DNA of 64,000 nucleotides, taken from positions 248,001 through 312,000 of the forward strand of contig NZ_CP047358.1 of assembly GCF_030408855.1 (NCBI RefSeq), given 5' to 3'. The notes beneath the pieces are model-generated. The model had not been told where the DNA came from, ran no database searches, and was given only the letters and a program-made list of their open reading frames with translations. A program made the translations under genes and the position numbers. Source of the stretch: Corynebacterium glaucum. GTDB lineage: Bacteria > Actinomycetota > Actinomycetes > Mycobacteriales > Mycobacteriaceae. Below, one piece after another: positions 37,402 to 46,610 of the stretch; position 1 is the stretch's first letter; every line of letters starts with the position of its first letter.

Positions 37402-39069
37402 ATGCTGACCTGGCTCAAAAAGGCATGGCACTGGCTGACCAGCATGAGCACCGCGCTCATCATGCTCTTCCTCCTCGCGCTCGCCGCCATCCCCGGCGCA
37501 CTCTTGCCGCAGCGCCAGGTGAGCACCACGCTTGTCGACGAATACTTGGCCGCGAACCCCACCATGGGGCCGATTTACGACAAGCTGCAGTTCTTCGACG
37601 TGTTCTCCTCGGCGTGGTTCATCGCGATTGTCACCTTGCTGATGGTCTCGCTGGTCGGCTGCATCATCCCGCGCTCGATCGACCACTGGCGCGCGTACAA
37701 AACCCCGCCCACCCGCGCGCCGAAATACCTCTCGCGCATGCCGCTGTACGCGGAAGGTGTGGTGGACGGCGACCAACGAAGCGTCGATAAGCATGTGCGA
37801 ACGGTGCTGAACCGATGGCGAACCGCGAGCTACGAGCCGGCCGAGGACCGTGCGGGCGCGTATTCGATTTCGGCTGAGCGCGGCTACACCCGCGAGCTGA
37901 TGAACCTGCTGTTCCACATCGGGCTGGTCGGTATGATGCTCGCGTTCGCCGCAGGTCGCATGGTGTTTTATGAAGGTCAAGCCATCGTGGTCACCAACTC
38001 GGAATCGCCGCACGCGATTGAGGTGGAGCGCTCGCGCGAGTTCTGCAACACCTCGCCGTCCAACTTCGACGTGTTCAAAGCTGGTTCGCTTTTCGACGGC
38101 ACCGGGCTGACGCCATTCTGCTTCGAGTCGCACAACTTCCGCGCGAAGTACCTGAACACGGGACAGGCGAACGGGTTCTGGTCCGACATTTCCTACACCG
38201 ACGACTTGAGCGCGCCGCGCAGTGAGTGGCAGGACTTCACCCTCGAGGTGAACAAGCCGCTGCGGGTCCACGGCAACCGCATCTACCTGCAAGGCCACGG
38301 GTTCGCGCCGCAGGTCACCATCACCTGGCCGAACGGCGAATCGCGCACCCAGATGGTGCAGTTCCGGCCCACCGATGTGGTCAACTTCCTCTCCTCTGGC
38401 GTGATGCGCTTCGACCCGCCGGCCGGCATGTACCCGGATCTCGCCGAGCGCCGCGAGAATCAGATTGCCATTGCAGGTGTGTTCGCCCCGACCGCGCGCT
38501 GGACCGGCCCGAACGGCGACATGCTGGAGTCGGCGTTCCCGGCGATGGAGGACCCGGCGATGGCGGTCGAGGTCTACGTCGGCGACGCCGGCCTGGACAC
38601 CGGCCGCCCGCAGAACATCTTCGTGCTCGACCAGTCGCTCATCGCGGACGGCCGGTTGGAAAAGGTCGATCGCGTCCAGCTCGAGCCAGGGCAGCAGGTG
38701 CTTGTCGACGTCGGCGATCCTGCCGGCCCGGTGTCAGTGAGCTTTGACGGCGCGGCAGAATTCGCCAACTACCAGATCTCCCGCGATCCGTTCCAACAGT
38801 GGACCCTGGTGGCCACCGTGATCATGCTGGCCACACTCGCGGCCTCGTTGACCATTAAGCGCCGCCGCGTGTGGGTGCGGGTGCATCCGCTTGTCGACGG
38901 CCAGGGCGACGCTGAGTCCGACGGGACTTCTTCTGTCCGCGTCGAAATTGCCGGGCTGGCGCGCACCGACCGCGCGGGCTGGGGCGGCGAATTCGACGAG
39001 ATTGTGGAGGCCATTTTCGGCGTGGCCGACGCGGAGGAGCACGGCGAATTCGACGAGCCTGACCTGTAA
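37402..39069 (+). CDS. resB: Cytochrome c biogenesis protein ResB
   Basis: ResB is part of the System II haem lyase with CcsB. The 555-residue protein has N-terminal hydrophobic segments (from MSTALIMLFLLALAAIPGAL), a large extracytoplasmic domain and a last hydrophobic segment near residue 475 before an acidic C-tail. It lies adjacent to ccdA with no gap. Confidence 0.93.
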   Translation: MLTWLKKAWHWLTSMSTALIMLFLLALAAIPGALLPQRQVSTTLVDEYLAANPTMGPIYDKLQFFDVFSSAWFIAIVTLLMVSLVGCIIPRSIDHWRAYKTPPTRAPKYLSRMPLYAEGVVDGDQRSVDKHVRTVLNRWRTASYEPAEDRAGAYSISAERGYTRELMNLLFHIGLVGMMLAFAAGRMVFYEGQAIVVTNSESPHAIEVERSREFCNTSPSNFDVFKAGSLFDGTGLTPFCFESHNFRAKYLNTGQANGFWSDISYTDDLSAPRSEWQDFTLEVNKPLRVHGNRIYLQGHGFAPQVTITWPNGESRTQMVQFRPTDVVNFLSSGVMRFDPPAGMYPDLAERRENQIAIAGVFAPTARWTGPNGDMLESAFPAMEDPAMAVEVYVGDAGLDTGRPQNIFVLDQSLIADGRLEKVDRVQLEPGQQVLVDVGDPAGPVSVSFDGAAEFANYQISRDPFQQWTLVATVIMLATLAASLTIKRRRVWVRVHPLVDGQGDAESDGTSSVRVEIAGLARTDRAGWGGEFDEIVEAIFGVADAEEHGEFDEPDL

Positions 39070-39096
39070 GTACTTGGTGGACTACACCTGGTGACG

Positions 39097-39102
39097 TAGG
39101 GT
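39097..39102 (+). promoter_or_regulatory. Predicted -10 box of ccsB (TAGGGT)
   Basis: TAGGGT ends 7 nt before the ccsB ATG. Confidence 0.4.
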
Positions 39103-39109
39103 AAACACC

Positions 39110-40174
39110 ATGCTCGTGGATTCTTCAATGGCCGCCCTGTCGGACCTGACGTTCCGCACGGCGTTTGTGATTTACCTTGCCGCGCTGGTGATGTCCTGCA
39201 TCTACTACGGTCGCCTGCTCGGGGTGATTGATATGCGCCGGGAGCGCCAGGCGCGCGATGCCGCGAAGCAGTCCGCAGAGGCTAGGACCGCCGTTGCCGT
39301 CGGTGCCGGCGGCGGGAGCGACGACGTGGTGGTCGCTGAATCGACAGTAGACACCACCGACACCGACGCCACCGACGCGGCCGAGTTCGACGCTGAGTAC
39401 GACAAGCGCGTCGCCGGTGCCCGCAAGTGGGCCGGTATGACGCAGGCGCTGGTGTGGTTCGGCGTGACGCTGCACATCGTCGCCTTTGTCACCCGCGGCC
39501 TGGCTGCGAACCGCTTCCCGCTGGGCAACCTCTACGAATACATCCTGTTCATGACCGCGGTAATCATGGTGGTCGCAGCCGTGGTGGTGCAGCGCAAGAG
39601 CTGGCACTCCGTCTGGCCGTGGCTGCTCTCTCCCATGATCGTGGTCATGTTCTTGAACTCCACGGTGTTCCACATCCATGCCGCGCCCGTGGTGCCGGCG
39701 CTGCAGTCCTACTGGATGCCGGTGCACGTGTCCACGGTGTCTATCGGCGCGTCGATTGGCGTGGTGTCCGGCATCTTCGCGTTGCTCTACCTGCTGCGCA
39801 TGTGGCAGCCGAAGGGCGAGGAGCGCGGTTTCTTCGGCGCACTCGCCAAACCGCTGCCGAGCGCGAAGACACTGGACCAGATCACCTACAAGACCGCGAT
39901 CATCACCCTGCCGCTGTACGGCATTGGCATCGTTTTCGGCGCGATCTGGGCAGAGGTGGCCTGGGGCCGCCCGTGGAACTGGGACGCCAAGGAGACGGTG
40001 TCCATGATCACCTGGGTGCTGTACGCCGCCTACCTGCACGCGCGTGCGACCGCCGGCTGGAAGAACTCGAAGGCGGCATGGATTAACGTCTTCGCGCTTT
40101 CGATGACCGTGTTCAACATGATCTATGTGAATTTCGTATCGGCGTCGCTGCACTCATACGCTGGCTTGAACTAG
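39110..40174 (+). CDS. ccsB: Cytochrome c biogenesis protein CcsB (ResC/CcsA family)
   Basis: This is the haem-handling subunit of System II. The 354-residue polytopic protein has the tryptophan-rich WWD-type motif (WGRPWNWDAKETVSMITW) and several conserved His in membrane segments. A charged Ala/Asp-rich cytoplasmic loop (about residues 45-105) follows the first helix. It completes the set TlpA-like, CcdA, ResB, CcsB. Confidence 0.93.
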   Translation: MLVDSSMAALSDLTFRTAFVIYLAALVMSCIYYGRLLGVIDMRRERQARDAAKQSAEARTAVAVGAGGGSDDVVVAESTVDTTDTDATDAAEFDAEYDKRVAGARKWAGMTQALVWFGVTLHIVAFVTRGLAANRFPLGNLYEYILFMTAVIMVVAAVVVQRKSWHSVWPWLLSPMIVVMFLNSTVFHIHAAPVVPALQSYWMPVHVSTVSIGASIGVVSGIFALLYLLRMWQPKGEERGFFGALAKPLPSAKTLDQITYKTAIITLPLYGIGIVFGAIWAEVAWGRPWNWDAKETVSMITWVLYAAYLHARATAGWKNSKAAWINVFALSMTVFNMIYVNFVSASLHSYAGLN

Positions 40175-40187
40175 CATCGACAGCATT

Positions 40188-41213
40188 ATGAAGGTTCTCA
40201 TCACCGGCGGGGCCGGCTTTATCGGCTCGACTATTGCATCCTGCTGCGCGGACAACGGCATCACGCCCGTCATTCTTGACGACTACTCGACGGGCCTGCG
40301 CGTCTTCGCCCACCGCTTCGACCACTACGACGGCGACATCGAAGACACTGAGCTTGTTGCCCGCGTGGCTGCGGAGCACCCGGACATCGACGCGGTGATC
40401 CACTGCGCGGCGATGATCGTTGTTCCCGAATCCGTCGAGCACCCGCTGGCGTACTACGACAACAACGTGGGCAAGTCGGTCACCCTGCTCGAGTCGCTGC
40501 AGAAAGCAGGCATCGACCGATTCATCCTCAGCTCCACCGCATCCATGTATGAGCCGGAATCGGACTACATGGTGGATGAGTCCAGCGACGTGAAGCCGCT
40601 CAGCCCGTACGCGGCGTCGAAGCGCATGGTGGAGCGCGTGCTCGAAGACACCGCCGCCACCGGCAAGCTCACCGCGCTCAGCCTGCGCTACTTCAACCCG
40701 ATCGGTGCGGACCCGCAGCTGCGCACGGGTCTGCAGAACCCGCACCCCACCCACGCAATGGGCAAGATGATCGAGGCCCACACCGCTGGCGAGCCCTTCA
40801 CCGTCACCGGCACCGAGTGGCCGACTCGCGACGGCTCGGGCTTACGCGACTACATCCACGTCTGGGACCTTGCCCGCGCGCACGTCTCCGCGCTGAAGCT
40901 GCTCGTTGAGTCCGAGGCAGGCACCTACGACGTGATCAACCTTGGCACCGGCCAGGGCACCACCGTCTTTGAACTCGCCGACGCTTTCGGCGAGGCCACC
41001 GGCACCCCGCTCGAGGTACGCACCGCACCGCCGCGCGACGGCGACGTCGTGGGCTGCGCCTCCCGCACCGACAAGGCGAAGCGGGTGCTCGACTGGGAAG
41101 CGGAGCGCTCGATTGCGGACGGTGTGCGAGATTCTCTCGCCTGGTCCCAGAAGCTCGCCGGCGTGCTCGAAGAGGAAGAGCACCTCAAGGCCGCAGAGCG
41201 CTCCGCAGAATGA
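40188..41213 (+). CDS. galE: UDP-glucose 4-epimerase
   Basis: This extended SDR enzyme interconverts UDP-glucose and UDP-galactose, supplying galactan for the cell wall. The NAD motif ITGGAGFIGS is at the N-terminus, with the catalytic SST and SPYAASKRMVE (Tyr-x3-Lys), and RDYIHVWDLARAHV as in GalE. It has 341 residues. Its stop overlaps the next ATG by 4 bases. Confidence 0.92.
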   Translation: MKVLITGGAGFIGSTIASCCADNGITPVILDDYSTGLRVFAHRFDHYDGDIEDTELVARVAAEHPDIDAVIHCAAMIVVPESVEHPLAYYDNNVGKSVTLLESLQKAGIDRFILSSTASMYEPESDYMVDESSDVKPLSPYAASKRMVERVLEDTAATGKLTALSLRYFNPIGADPQLRTGLQNPHPTHAMGKMIEAHTAGEPFTVTGTEWPTRDGSGLRDYIHVWDLARAHVSALKLLVESEAGTYDVINLGTGQGTTVFELADAFGEATGTPLEVRTAPPRDGDVVGCASRTDKAKRVLDWEAERSIADGVRDSLAWSQKLAGVLEEEEHLKAAERSAE

Positions 41214-41482
41214 GCCCCCGCAACCAGCCCCGCAACAAGCAGGGTAAAGCGGCGAGCGATAACCCAGAACTCATCGCGTTTGGCCAGCAGTTAGCCACAC
41301 GCCGCCGCGAACTCGGGCTGCTTCAACAAGAGACCGCCGACGCGGCAGGGGTGTCGCGCTCGACCCTGCACACCATCGAGCACGGCGGCGAGGGCGTGCG
41401 CTGGGAGAAGGTGCTGGCAGTAGCGAACGCGCTAGAGCTTGAGGTCAGGTTTGCAGGAAGTGGGGACAACGGGGCGTCGTAA
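41210..41482 (+). CDS. XRE/HipB-type HTH regulator
   Basis: This 90-residue protein has a basic N-tail and one XRE helix-turn-helix: FGQQLATRRRELGLLQQETA and GVSRSTLHTIEHGGEGVRW. It resembles HipB antitoxins, but no HipA-like partner is adjacent. ATGA overlap couples it to galE. Its TAA lies inside a GCTTNNCGACG motif. Confidence 0.85.
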   Translation: MSPRNQPRNKQGKAASDNPELIAFGQQLATRRRELGLLQQETADAAGVSRSTLHTIEHGGEGVRWEKVLAVANALELEVRFAGSGDNGAS

Positions 41483-41485
41483 AGC

Positions 41486-41746
41486 TCAAAGCCCCTCTTC
41501 GCGGCGCTTGCGCCGCTCCTCTTCCTCCCGGCGCTTGCGCTCAGCCTCTTCGCGTGCGCGGCGCTCTTTGAAGCGGTTCTTCTCGATGTTCCAGAGGAAC
41601 TCCTCATCATCGTCCGGGCCCTTGATGGCCGGGCGCTGCGGCTGCTTCGACGCGGTGCCGTAGCGCTCGTTGGAACCCGGGCCGAAGGCGCGCCACATGA
41701 GGTAGATGGCGACGGCGACCAAGACGATGAGTAGAAGCCTTCCCAT
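41486..41746 (-). CDS. Small membrane protein with charged coiled-coil tail
   Basis: This 86-residue protein has one N-terminal hydrophobic segment (LLLIVLVAVAIYLMW) and a C-terminal run of Arg, Glu and Lys predicted to be helical (from NRFKERRAREEAERKR). Start ATG 41746 is chosen because TATGTT ends 7 nt upstream; ATG 41758 would include that box. It converges with the XRE gene. Function unknown. Confidence 0.65.
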   Translation of the reverse strand: MGRLLLIVLVAVAIYLMWRAFGPGSNERYGTASKQPQRPAIKGPDDDEEFLWNIEKNRFKERRAREEAERKRREEEERRKRREEGL

Positions 41747-41753
41747 GACTACC

Positions 41754-41759
41754 AACATA
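41754..41759 (-). promoter_or_regulatory. Predicted -10 box (TATGTT)
   Basis: TATGTT on the minus strand ends 7 nt before the ATG at 41746. Confidence 0.4.
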
Positions 41760-41772
41760 CTTGGTCAGCGAA

Positions 41773-41778
41773 TAGTGT
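41773..41778 (+). promoter_or_regulatory. Predicted -10 box (TAGTGT)
   Basis: TAGTGT ends 8 nt before the GTG at 41787. It is divergent from the box at 41754-41759, so the two promoters overlap. Confidence 0.4.
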
Positions 41779-41786
41779 AAATAGCC

Positions 41787-42113
41787 GTGAGCGAGCAGAT
41801 TTCCCAAACCGCAGCAGCACCCGACGTCGACCCGCAGGCCCGCGCGCGGGCGAACAAGGCGGCGGCGATTTACGGGCTGTACCGGCTGCTGCTGTTCATC
41901 GGTCTCACCGTGCTGATCCAGGCACTCGCCATGCTCATCGGTGCGCCGGTGCCGCTGATCATGTCCGCGCTGCTCGCGCTGATCGTGGCGTTTCCGCTTT
42001 CCATGTTCATCTTCACCCGCCAGCGCGTCGAAGCCACCGAAGCACTCGCCACATGGAGGGCCCAGCGCACCGCTCGCAAGGAATGGATCGAGCGGGAGCT
42101 CTCGGAGCGTTAG
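41787..42113 (+). CDS. DUF4229-type small membrane protein
   Basis: This 108-residue protein starts at GTG. Two hydrophobic segments (LYRLLLFIGLTVLIQALAM and MSALLALIVAFPLSMFIF) are followed by a charged helix ending ERELSER. The layout fits the DUF4229 family found beside menA in actinobacteria. Function unknown. Its stop overlaps a GCTTNNCGACG copy by one base. Confidence 0.75.
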   Translation: MSEQISQTAAAPDVDPQARARANKAAAIYGLYRLLLFIGLTVLIQALAMLIGAPVPLIMSALLALIVAFPLSMFIFTRQRVEATEALATWRAQRTARKEWIERELSER

Positions 42114-42139
42114 CTTGACGACGGCTCCTCCGCCCAGCC

Positions 42140-43054
42140 TTAGCCTCCGAACAGGTAGGCAATCACGAGCATGGCGGGCAGCGAAAGGAACGTGGTGATG
42201 AAGACGGTGTCGCGCGCCACGGTCTGGCCGACGCGGTACGTGGCGGAGTAGTTGTACACGTTCTGCGCGGTCGGCAGGGCGGCGAGGATGACGGCGGCGT
42301 AGAGCTCCGCGTCCGTGAGCCCGAGTGCGGCGCCGATGGCCCACGCGATCGCCGGCATACCTGCGAGCTTGAGCGCGGATGCGGTGATAGTGGGCTTCGG
42401 GTCCTTCTGCAGCACCTTGTCACCCTTGAGTGAGGCGCCGAAGCTCATGAGAATCAGCGGGATCGACGCGCCGCCAAGGATTTCCAGCGGGGCCATGACC
42501 GGCTCGGGTACCGTCCACTCGGCTGCAGAGATGATGAAGCCAATCACTGCGGCAAGCACCATCGGTGCTGTGAGTCCCGCGATGATGGCCTTGCTTGTCG
42601 AGCCTTTCTCGGTGCCGCCCCAGTTCAGCCCGGTGATGATGATCGGGGTGAGCACCGCAACCTGGAGGACTAGGGCGGGGACGACGTAGGTGGGATCGCC
42701 GATCACGTACATGGCGATGGGCAGGCCAATGTTGACGGAGTTGTAGTAGCTCGAGCTCGCCGCGCCCGCCATAGTTTCGGGGATGCTGCGGCGGAACAGG
42801 GTCGCGCTGAGCACCCAGTACAGCACCATCGTGGCGACGGACGCGATCGCGATGACCAGCACCACGGGCGAATAGAACACGCTCGTGTCCGAGGTGGCCA
42901 CCCGGTGGAAGATCAGCGAGGGGGTGGTGACGTAGAACGCGATCTGGTTGAGCATGAGCCGGTTGCTCTGCTTGATCACGCCCTTTTGGGCAAGAAAAAA
43001 CCCCGCCGCGATGACGACGAAGATGATCGAAAACCCGGTAAGGACGTCTAACAC
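42140..43054 (-). CDS. AEC-family transporter
   Basis: This 304-residue membrane protein resembles auxin-efflux-carrier-type permeases: ten hydrophobic segments in two halves, with NQIAFYVTTPSLIFHRVA in the first half and GGASIPLILMSFGASL plus LPTAQNVYNYSATY in the second. Substrates in the family are small organic acids, often malate. GTG 43054 has TAAACT 7 nt upstream. It is the last chromosomal-type gene before the island. Confidence 0.88.
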   Translation of the reverse strand: MLDVLTGFSIIFVVIAAGFFLAQKGVIKQSNRLMLNQIAFYVTTPSLIFHRVATSDTSVFYSPVVLVIAIASVATMVLYWVLSATLFRRSIPETMAGAASSSYYNSVNIGLPIAMYVIGDPTYVVPALVLQVAVLTPIIITGLNWGGTEKGSTSKAIIAGLTAPMVLAAVIGFIISAAEWTVPEPVMAPLEILGGASIPLILMSFGASLKGDKVLQKDPKPTITASALKLAGMPAIAWAIGAALGLTDAELYAAVILAALPTAQNVYNYSATYRVGQTVARDTVFITTFLSLPAMLVIAYLFGG

Positions 43055-43061
43055 TAGCCGA

Positions 43062-43067
43062 AGTTTA
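43062..43067 (-). promoter_or_regulatory. Predicted -10 box of the AEC transporter (TAAACT)
   Basis: TAAACT on the minus strand ends 7 nt before the GTG at 43054. Confidence 0.4.
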
Positions 43068-43143
43068 GTTGATTGTTGAAAGTTATCGTGTTCATCGTTT
43101 TGTAATCAAAAGTTTTTCTGTAGGTAAGTTTCTGCGGCTTACG

Positions 43144-43162
43144 TCTTAGTAACCTCTTAGTA
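43144..43162. promoter_or_regulatory. 11-bp-spaced direct repeats ahead of the island operon
   Basis: TCTTAGTA occurs at 43144-43151 and 43155-43162, one helical turn apart, in the 154-bp AT-richer gap between the AEC and MMPL genes. Such spacing is typical of activator sites. The regulator and the promoter elements are not identified. Confidence 0.35.
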
Positions 43163-43208
43163 GACGGATTGTCAATCTACAAGCTGATGTCCAGTTGGGG
43201 GAACTTCT

Positions 43209-45356
43209 TTGGACGGATCACAGAGCAGCCGCTATACAGACGTAGCATCTGGAGATAGTCCAGTGGAGGCTGCAGAGAGGAAGCACCGCAGGCGAGGTTG
43301 GGTGCTCATATTCGCATTCACTGTTCTAGGAATATTTGCTGGGATTGCGGGGCCGTCCGCGATCCCGATGTTTTCTCAGAACCTCACAAACCCCAATGCG
43401 GAAAGTACCCTAGCTGAGGAGAAGATCCGTGACGCTACGGGTCAATCAGTCGAGGATGCCATCGTTCTGCTTGTAGATACTCCGGGAGGGTTTGAATCTG
43501 AAGAGGCGGCGCAGCGCATCGATGAAGCCGTAGAAATTCTCGAGCAAACTGACGGTGTTGTTGCTGTCGGTATACCTAGCGAGCAGGCACCCCAGTTAAT
43601 TTCCGTCGATCAAGCGCAGATGCTTGTGACTGGAAAGATTGAAGAGGGTTATGACCCTGACGAGGTCGCGGGCACTGTCATAACAGAGGTCGATGATAAG
43701 GACTGGTTGAAGGCCGGAGGCACCGCCATCATTGGCCACACAATCGGCGAGACAATCGGCAGGGATCTGCTTCGGGCTGAACTCATTGTGTTTCCCGTAC
43801 TGGTGCTTCTTGCGATGTGGATTTTCCGTGGGCCGATTCCTGCGTTGGCCATGGTAGGTATCGCAGGACTTGTAATCGGCCTCGCCTTACTGGCGCTCAG
43901 GGTTGCGGTGGAGTTCACGGACGTAACTGTTTACGTAATGAATTTGACTATCGGTCTCGGGATTGGCCTGGCCACTGACTACTGTCTGCTCTACATCTCG
44001 AGATACCGCGAGGAAGCCACTATCCATGGGTATGGGGCGGCCGCTGTGCGGGCAACCTCGGTGTCTGCGGGAAGAACCGTTGTGTTCTCTGCCGCCACAG
44101 TGGCCATGGCAATGAGCGCGTTGATGATCTTCCCGCAGACCTACTTCAAGTCAATGGGATTGGGAGGCCTCATTGTCGCCGTCCTGTCCGCTGTTGTCAC
44201 GGTGACTCTCCTTCCTGCGGTGCTGTTAGTACTTGGCAAACACCTGGAGCTGGGTGTGCCCCGACAATTGAAAAAGACCGTAGGTAAAGAAGCGACCTAC
44301 GATCCAGAAAGTAGTTGGGCCAAACTCGCCAAGGGCCAAATGAAGCATCCCTGGTTGACCCTTGCAATCGCCATTGGCGCTCTTCTGCTGATGGGATTGC
44401 CAAGTGCAGACGTGAAATTCGCGGATACGGACGTTACCACTCTGCCTGATACAGCCTCTGCCTACCAAGTGGAAGAGGCGATTGAGCGGGACTTTCCAAC
44501 GGGTGGAACGGCGACAACTTTCGTGGCGGTCGACGCGGCAGAAACAGATCAAGCGGCGGTAGACGAACTGACCAGCCGGATAGCGGAAGTTGAAAATGTC
44601 GAAATTCTGCAACCGGCGTCGTATGTCTCAGACCACACCTGGGTAATTGTCTCAGTGGTCGACGCACTGCCTTATACGGATGAGTCCATTGACGCGGTTC
44701 GAGAAATTAAGACGTTGAGTGAACCAGGATTATCCACGTTCGTCGGTGGGCAGACAGCGGTGTTCATTGATCAGGTCGATGAAATTCGAGCAGCTTTACC
44801 GATTGTGTTGGCGGTAATTTTCGCGGTCGTCTTCTTTGTCATTCTCTTCTTGACGGGATCGATGATCTTGCCACTCAAGCAGCTAGTGCTCAATGCTTTG
44901 AATGCTTCCGCAACCCTAGGTGTTCTCGTATGGGCATTTCAATGGGGAAGCCTAGAGGGCATCTTGAACTTCACAAGTCACGGGACCCTCGATCTGTTGC
45001 AGCCGATCCTCGTCGCAATTATCGCTTTTGCCCTCGCGACCGACTATGGAGTGCTGCTGCTGGCTCGGATCCACGAGCACTACCTAGACAACAGAGACAA
45101 CGATGAAGCCGTGGTGAGAGGCTTCGCGGAAACCGGCCGCATTATTACCAGTGCTGCGTTGCTAATGATGCTCGCGATTGGAGCATTCGTCACATCGGAG
45201 ATTGTGCTGATAAAGATTCTCGGTTTTGGAGTGGCATGCGCAGTCGGGATTGATGCGTTCATAATGCGTTCATTCTTGGTTCCAGCTGCCATGAAAGTGC
45301 TTGGGCCATGGAATTGGTGGTCACCGGTCAGGATCCCGACTTTCTCCCACAACTAG
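43209..45356 (+). CDS. MMPL/RND-family lipid transporter
   Basis: This is an inner-membrane, proton-driven lipid exporter of 715 residues starting at TTG 43209. One N-terminal helix is followed by a periplasmic domain and helices, then a second copy of this layout. The proton-relay Asp-Tyr pairs are present in both halves: LATDYCLLYISRYREE and ATDYGVLLLARIHEHY. It lacks the long C-terminal domain of MmpL3-type proteins. As first gene of the lipid-synthesis operon it probably exports the product. Codon use differs from the flanking genes. Confidence 0.9.
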   Translation: MDGSQSSRYTDVASGDSPVEAAERKHRRRGWVLIFAFTVLGIFAGIAGPSAIPMFSQNLTNPNAESTLAEEKIRDATGQSVEDAIVLLVDTPGGFESEEAAQRIDEAVEILEQTDGVVAVGIPSEQAPQLISVDQAQMLVTGKIEEGYDPDEVAGTVITEVDDKDWLKAGGTAIIGHTIGETIGRDLLRAELIVFPVLVLLAMWIFRGPIPALAMVGIAGLVIGLALLALRVAVEFTDVTVYVMNLTIGLGIGLATDYCLLYISRYREEATIHGYGAAAVRATSVSAGRTVVFSAATVAMAMSALMIFPQTYFKSMGLGGLIVAVLSAVVTVTLLPAVLLVLGKHLELGVPRQLKKTVGKEATYDPESSWAKLAKGQMKHPWLTLAIAIGALLLMGLPSADVKFADTDVTTLPDTASAYQVEEAIERDFPTGGTATTFVAVDAAETDQAAVDELTSRIAEVENVEILQPASYVSDHTWVIVSVVDALPYTDESIDAVREIKTLSEPGLSTFVGGQTAVFIDQVDEIRAALPIVLAVIFAVVFFVILFLTGSMILPLKQLVLNALNASATLGVLVWAFQWGSLEGILNFTSHGTLDLLQPILVAIIAFALATDYGVLLLARIHEHYLDNRDNDEAVVRGFAETGRIITSAALLMMLAIGAFVTSEIVLIKILGFGVACAVGIDAFIMRSFLVPAAMKVLGPWNWWSPVRIPTFSHN

Positions 45357-45385
45357 CCCCGGTCAAAAAGAGGAAGAAAACAAAA

Positions 45386-46561
45386 ATGACTACGACTTTT
45401 GAATCGCTCTTCCACAATCTCTCTGAACCGATCATTCAGGGTAAGGACAATGGTCGTTACCCGTACGGCATGGCATTCGACTCAAGTCAGAACGCGACTT
45501 CCTCGTTGGGGAATCGCGAGGTGCTCATGCTTACGTCAAATAATTACCTTGGCCTGGCTGATCACCCGCGGGTTGTCGCAGCAGCATCAGATGCTCTTTC
45601 CAGATTTGGTGTCTCGACCTGCGGTTCGCGTCTTCACAATGGAACAACCACGTTGCATTGTGAGCTCGAACGCAAGATCGCGGACTGGCTGGGGTATGAG
45701 GACGCTGTGTTATTCGGATCCGGTTTTATGGCGAACTTGGGCGTCTTAGGGGCTATGGGATCGAAGGATGCGGTGGTGATCACTGACGGTGAAAACCACG
45801 AAAGCATCCGAGCTGGCTACACCCTCGGCGGATCTCCGGTGAGGATTTTCGCTCATAATGATCTCGAGAAACTCGAATACATCTTGCACAAAAGCCAGAG
45901 TTTTGAGAGAAGGCTTGTGGTAGTCGAAGGCGTCTACTCGATGTCGGGAGATATTGCGCCCCTGCGGGAAATTGCCGACCTGTGTAAGCAATATGGTGCG
46001 TTACTCGTAGTTGACGACGCGCACGGTGTTGGCGTTATGGGCCAATCAGGCCGAGGCACTGTGGAGGCCTTCGATGTCAAACCGGACATTATCGTAGGAA
46101 CATTCAGCAAGTCGCTCGGTTCGTATGGAGGGTTTGCAGTAGCAAGCCGGGAAGCTATCGAGTTTATCCGGCATACCGCCAGCGCCTTTATTCTGAGTGC
46201 AGCTCCTGCTGCTTCACTTGTAGCGGCTGCTTCCGAGGCTCTTTCCATTATTCAAGACGAACCCCGAATCCGTCGAAAGCTTTGGCGTAACACGATGCTC
46301 TTCCGTCAACGGCTGTTGGATAGCGGATTCGATATTCAAAACAAGCCATCGCCCATCATTCCTATCCAAGTGGGTGAGGAAAAGAAAGCAATCGGCATCT
46401 CCACTCGGCTAAAAGACGAGGGAATTTTCTTGTCGCCTTCAGTTTTTCCCGCCGTCCCCCGAGGCAGCGGACTCCTGAGGATTACTTGCACTGCGCAGCT
46501 GGAATCAGACCAGATCGAGCGAGCTGTCGCGCGGATCGAAGCAGCATTCAATAACCAATAG
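45386..46561 (+). CDS. Alpha-oxoamine synthase (AONS/KBL/SPT family)
   Basis: This PLP enzyme of 391 residues condenses an acyl thioester with an amino acid and releases CO2. PLP-site residues are His138 (DGENHES), the Asp in VVDDAHGVGVMG and the Schiff-base Lys242 (GTFSKSLGSYGGF). TSNNYLGLADHP and RLHNGTTTLH are also typical. RBS AGAGGA lies ahead of ATG 45386. Biotin genes are absent and PKS genes adjoin, so it likely offloads a polyketide chain from the ACPs as an amino ketone. The amino acid used cannot be read from the sequence. Confidence 0.9.
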   Translation: MTTTFESLFHNLSEPIIQGKDNGRYPYGMAFDSSQNATSSLGNREVLMLTSNNYLGLADHPRVVAAASDALSRFGVSTCGSRLHNGTTTLHCELERKIADWLGYEDAVLFGSGFMANLGVLGAMGSKDAVVITDGENHESIRAGYTLGGSPVRIFAHNDLEKLEYILHKSQSFERRLVVVEGVYSMSGDIAPLREIADLCKQYGALLVVDDAHGVGVMGQSGRGTVEAFDVKPDIIVGTFSKSLGSYGGFAVASREAIEFIRHTASAFILSAAPAASLVAAASEALSIIQDEPRIRRKLWRNTMLFRQRLLDSGFDIQNKPSPIIPIQVGEEKKAIGISTRLKDEGIFLSPSVFPAVPRGSGLLRITCTAQLESDQIERAVARIEAAFNNQ

Positions 46562-46610
46562 CGGCACAGCTGACCATCAGATCACACGAAACGAAGTTAA
46601 GGGGTTTGTA

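Noticed and set aside
41210..41482. The XRE protein as antitoxin of a HipBA system.
   Set aside because: No HipA-like kinase or other toxin is adjacent; the neighbours are galE and a small membrane protein.
43055..43208. Attachment site or tRNA at the left edge of the island.
   Set aside because: No tRNA-like fold, integrase or repeat shared with the right edge was found.
45308..45386. An upstream start for the AONS gene inside the MMPL gene.
   Set aside because: ATG 45386 has a good ribosome site and matches the family N-terminus; the longer form adds an unconserved basic stretch.
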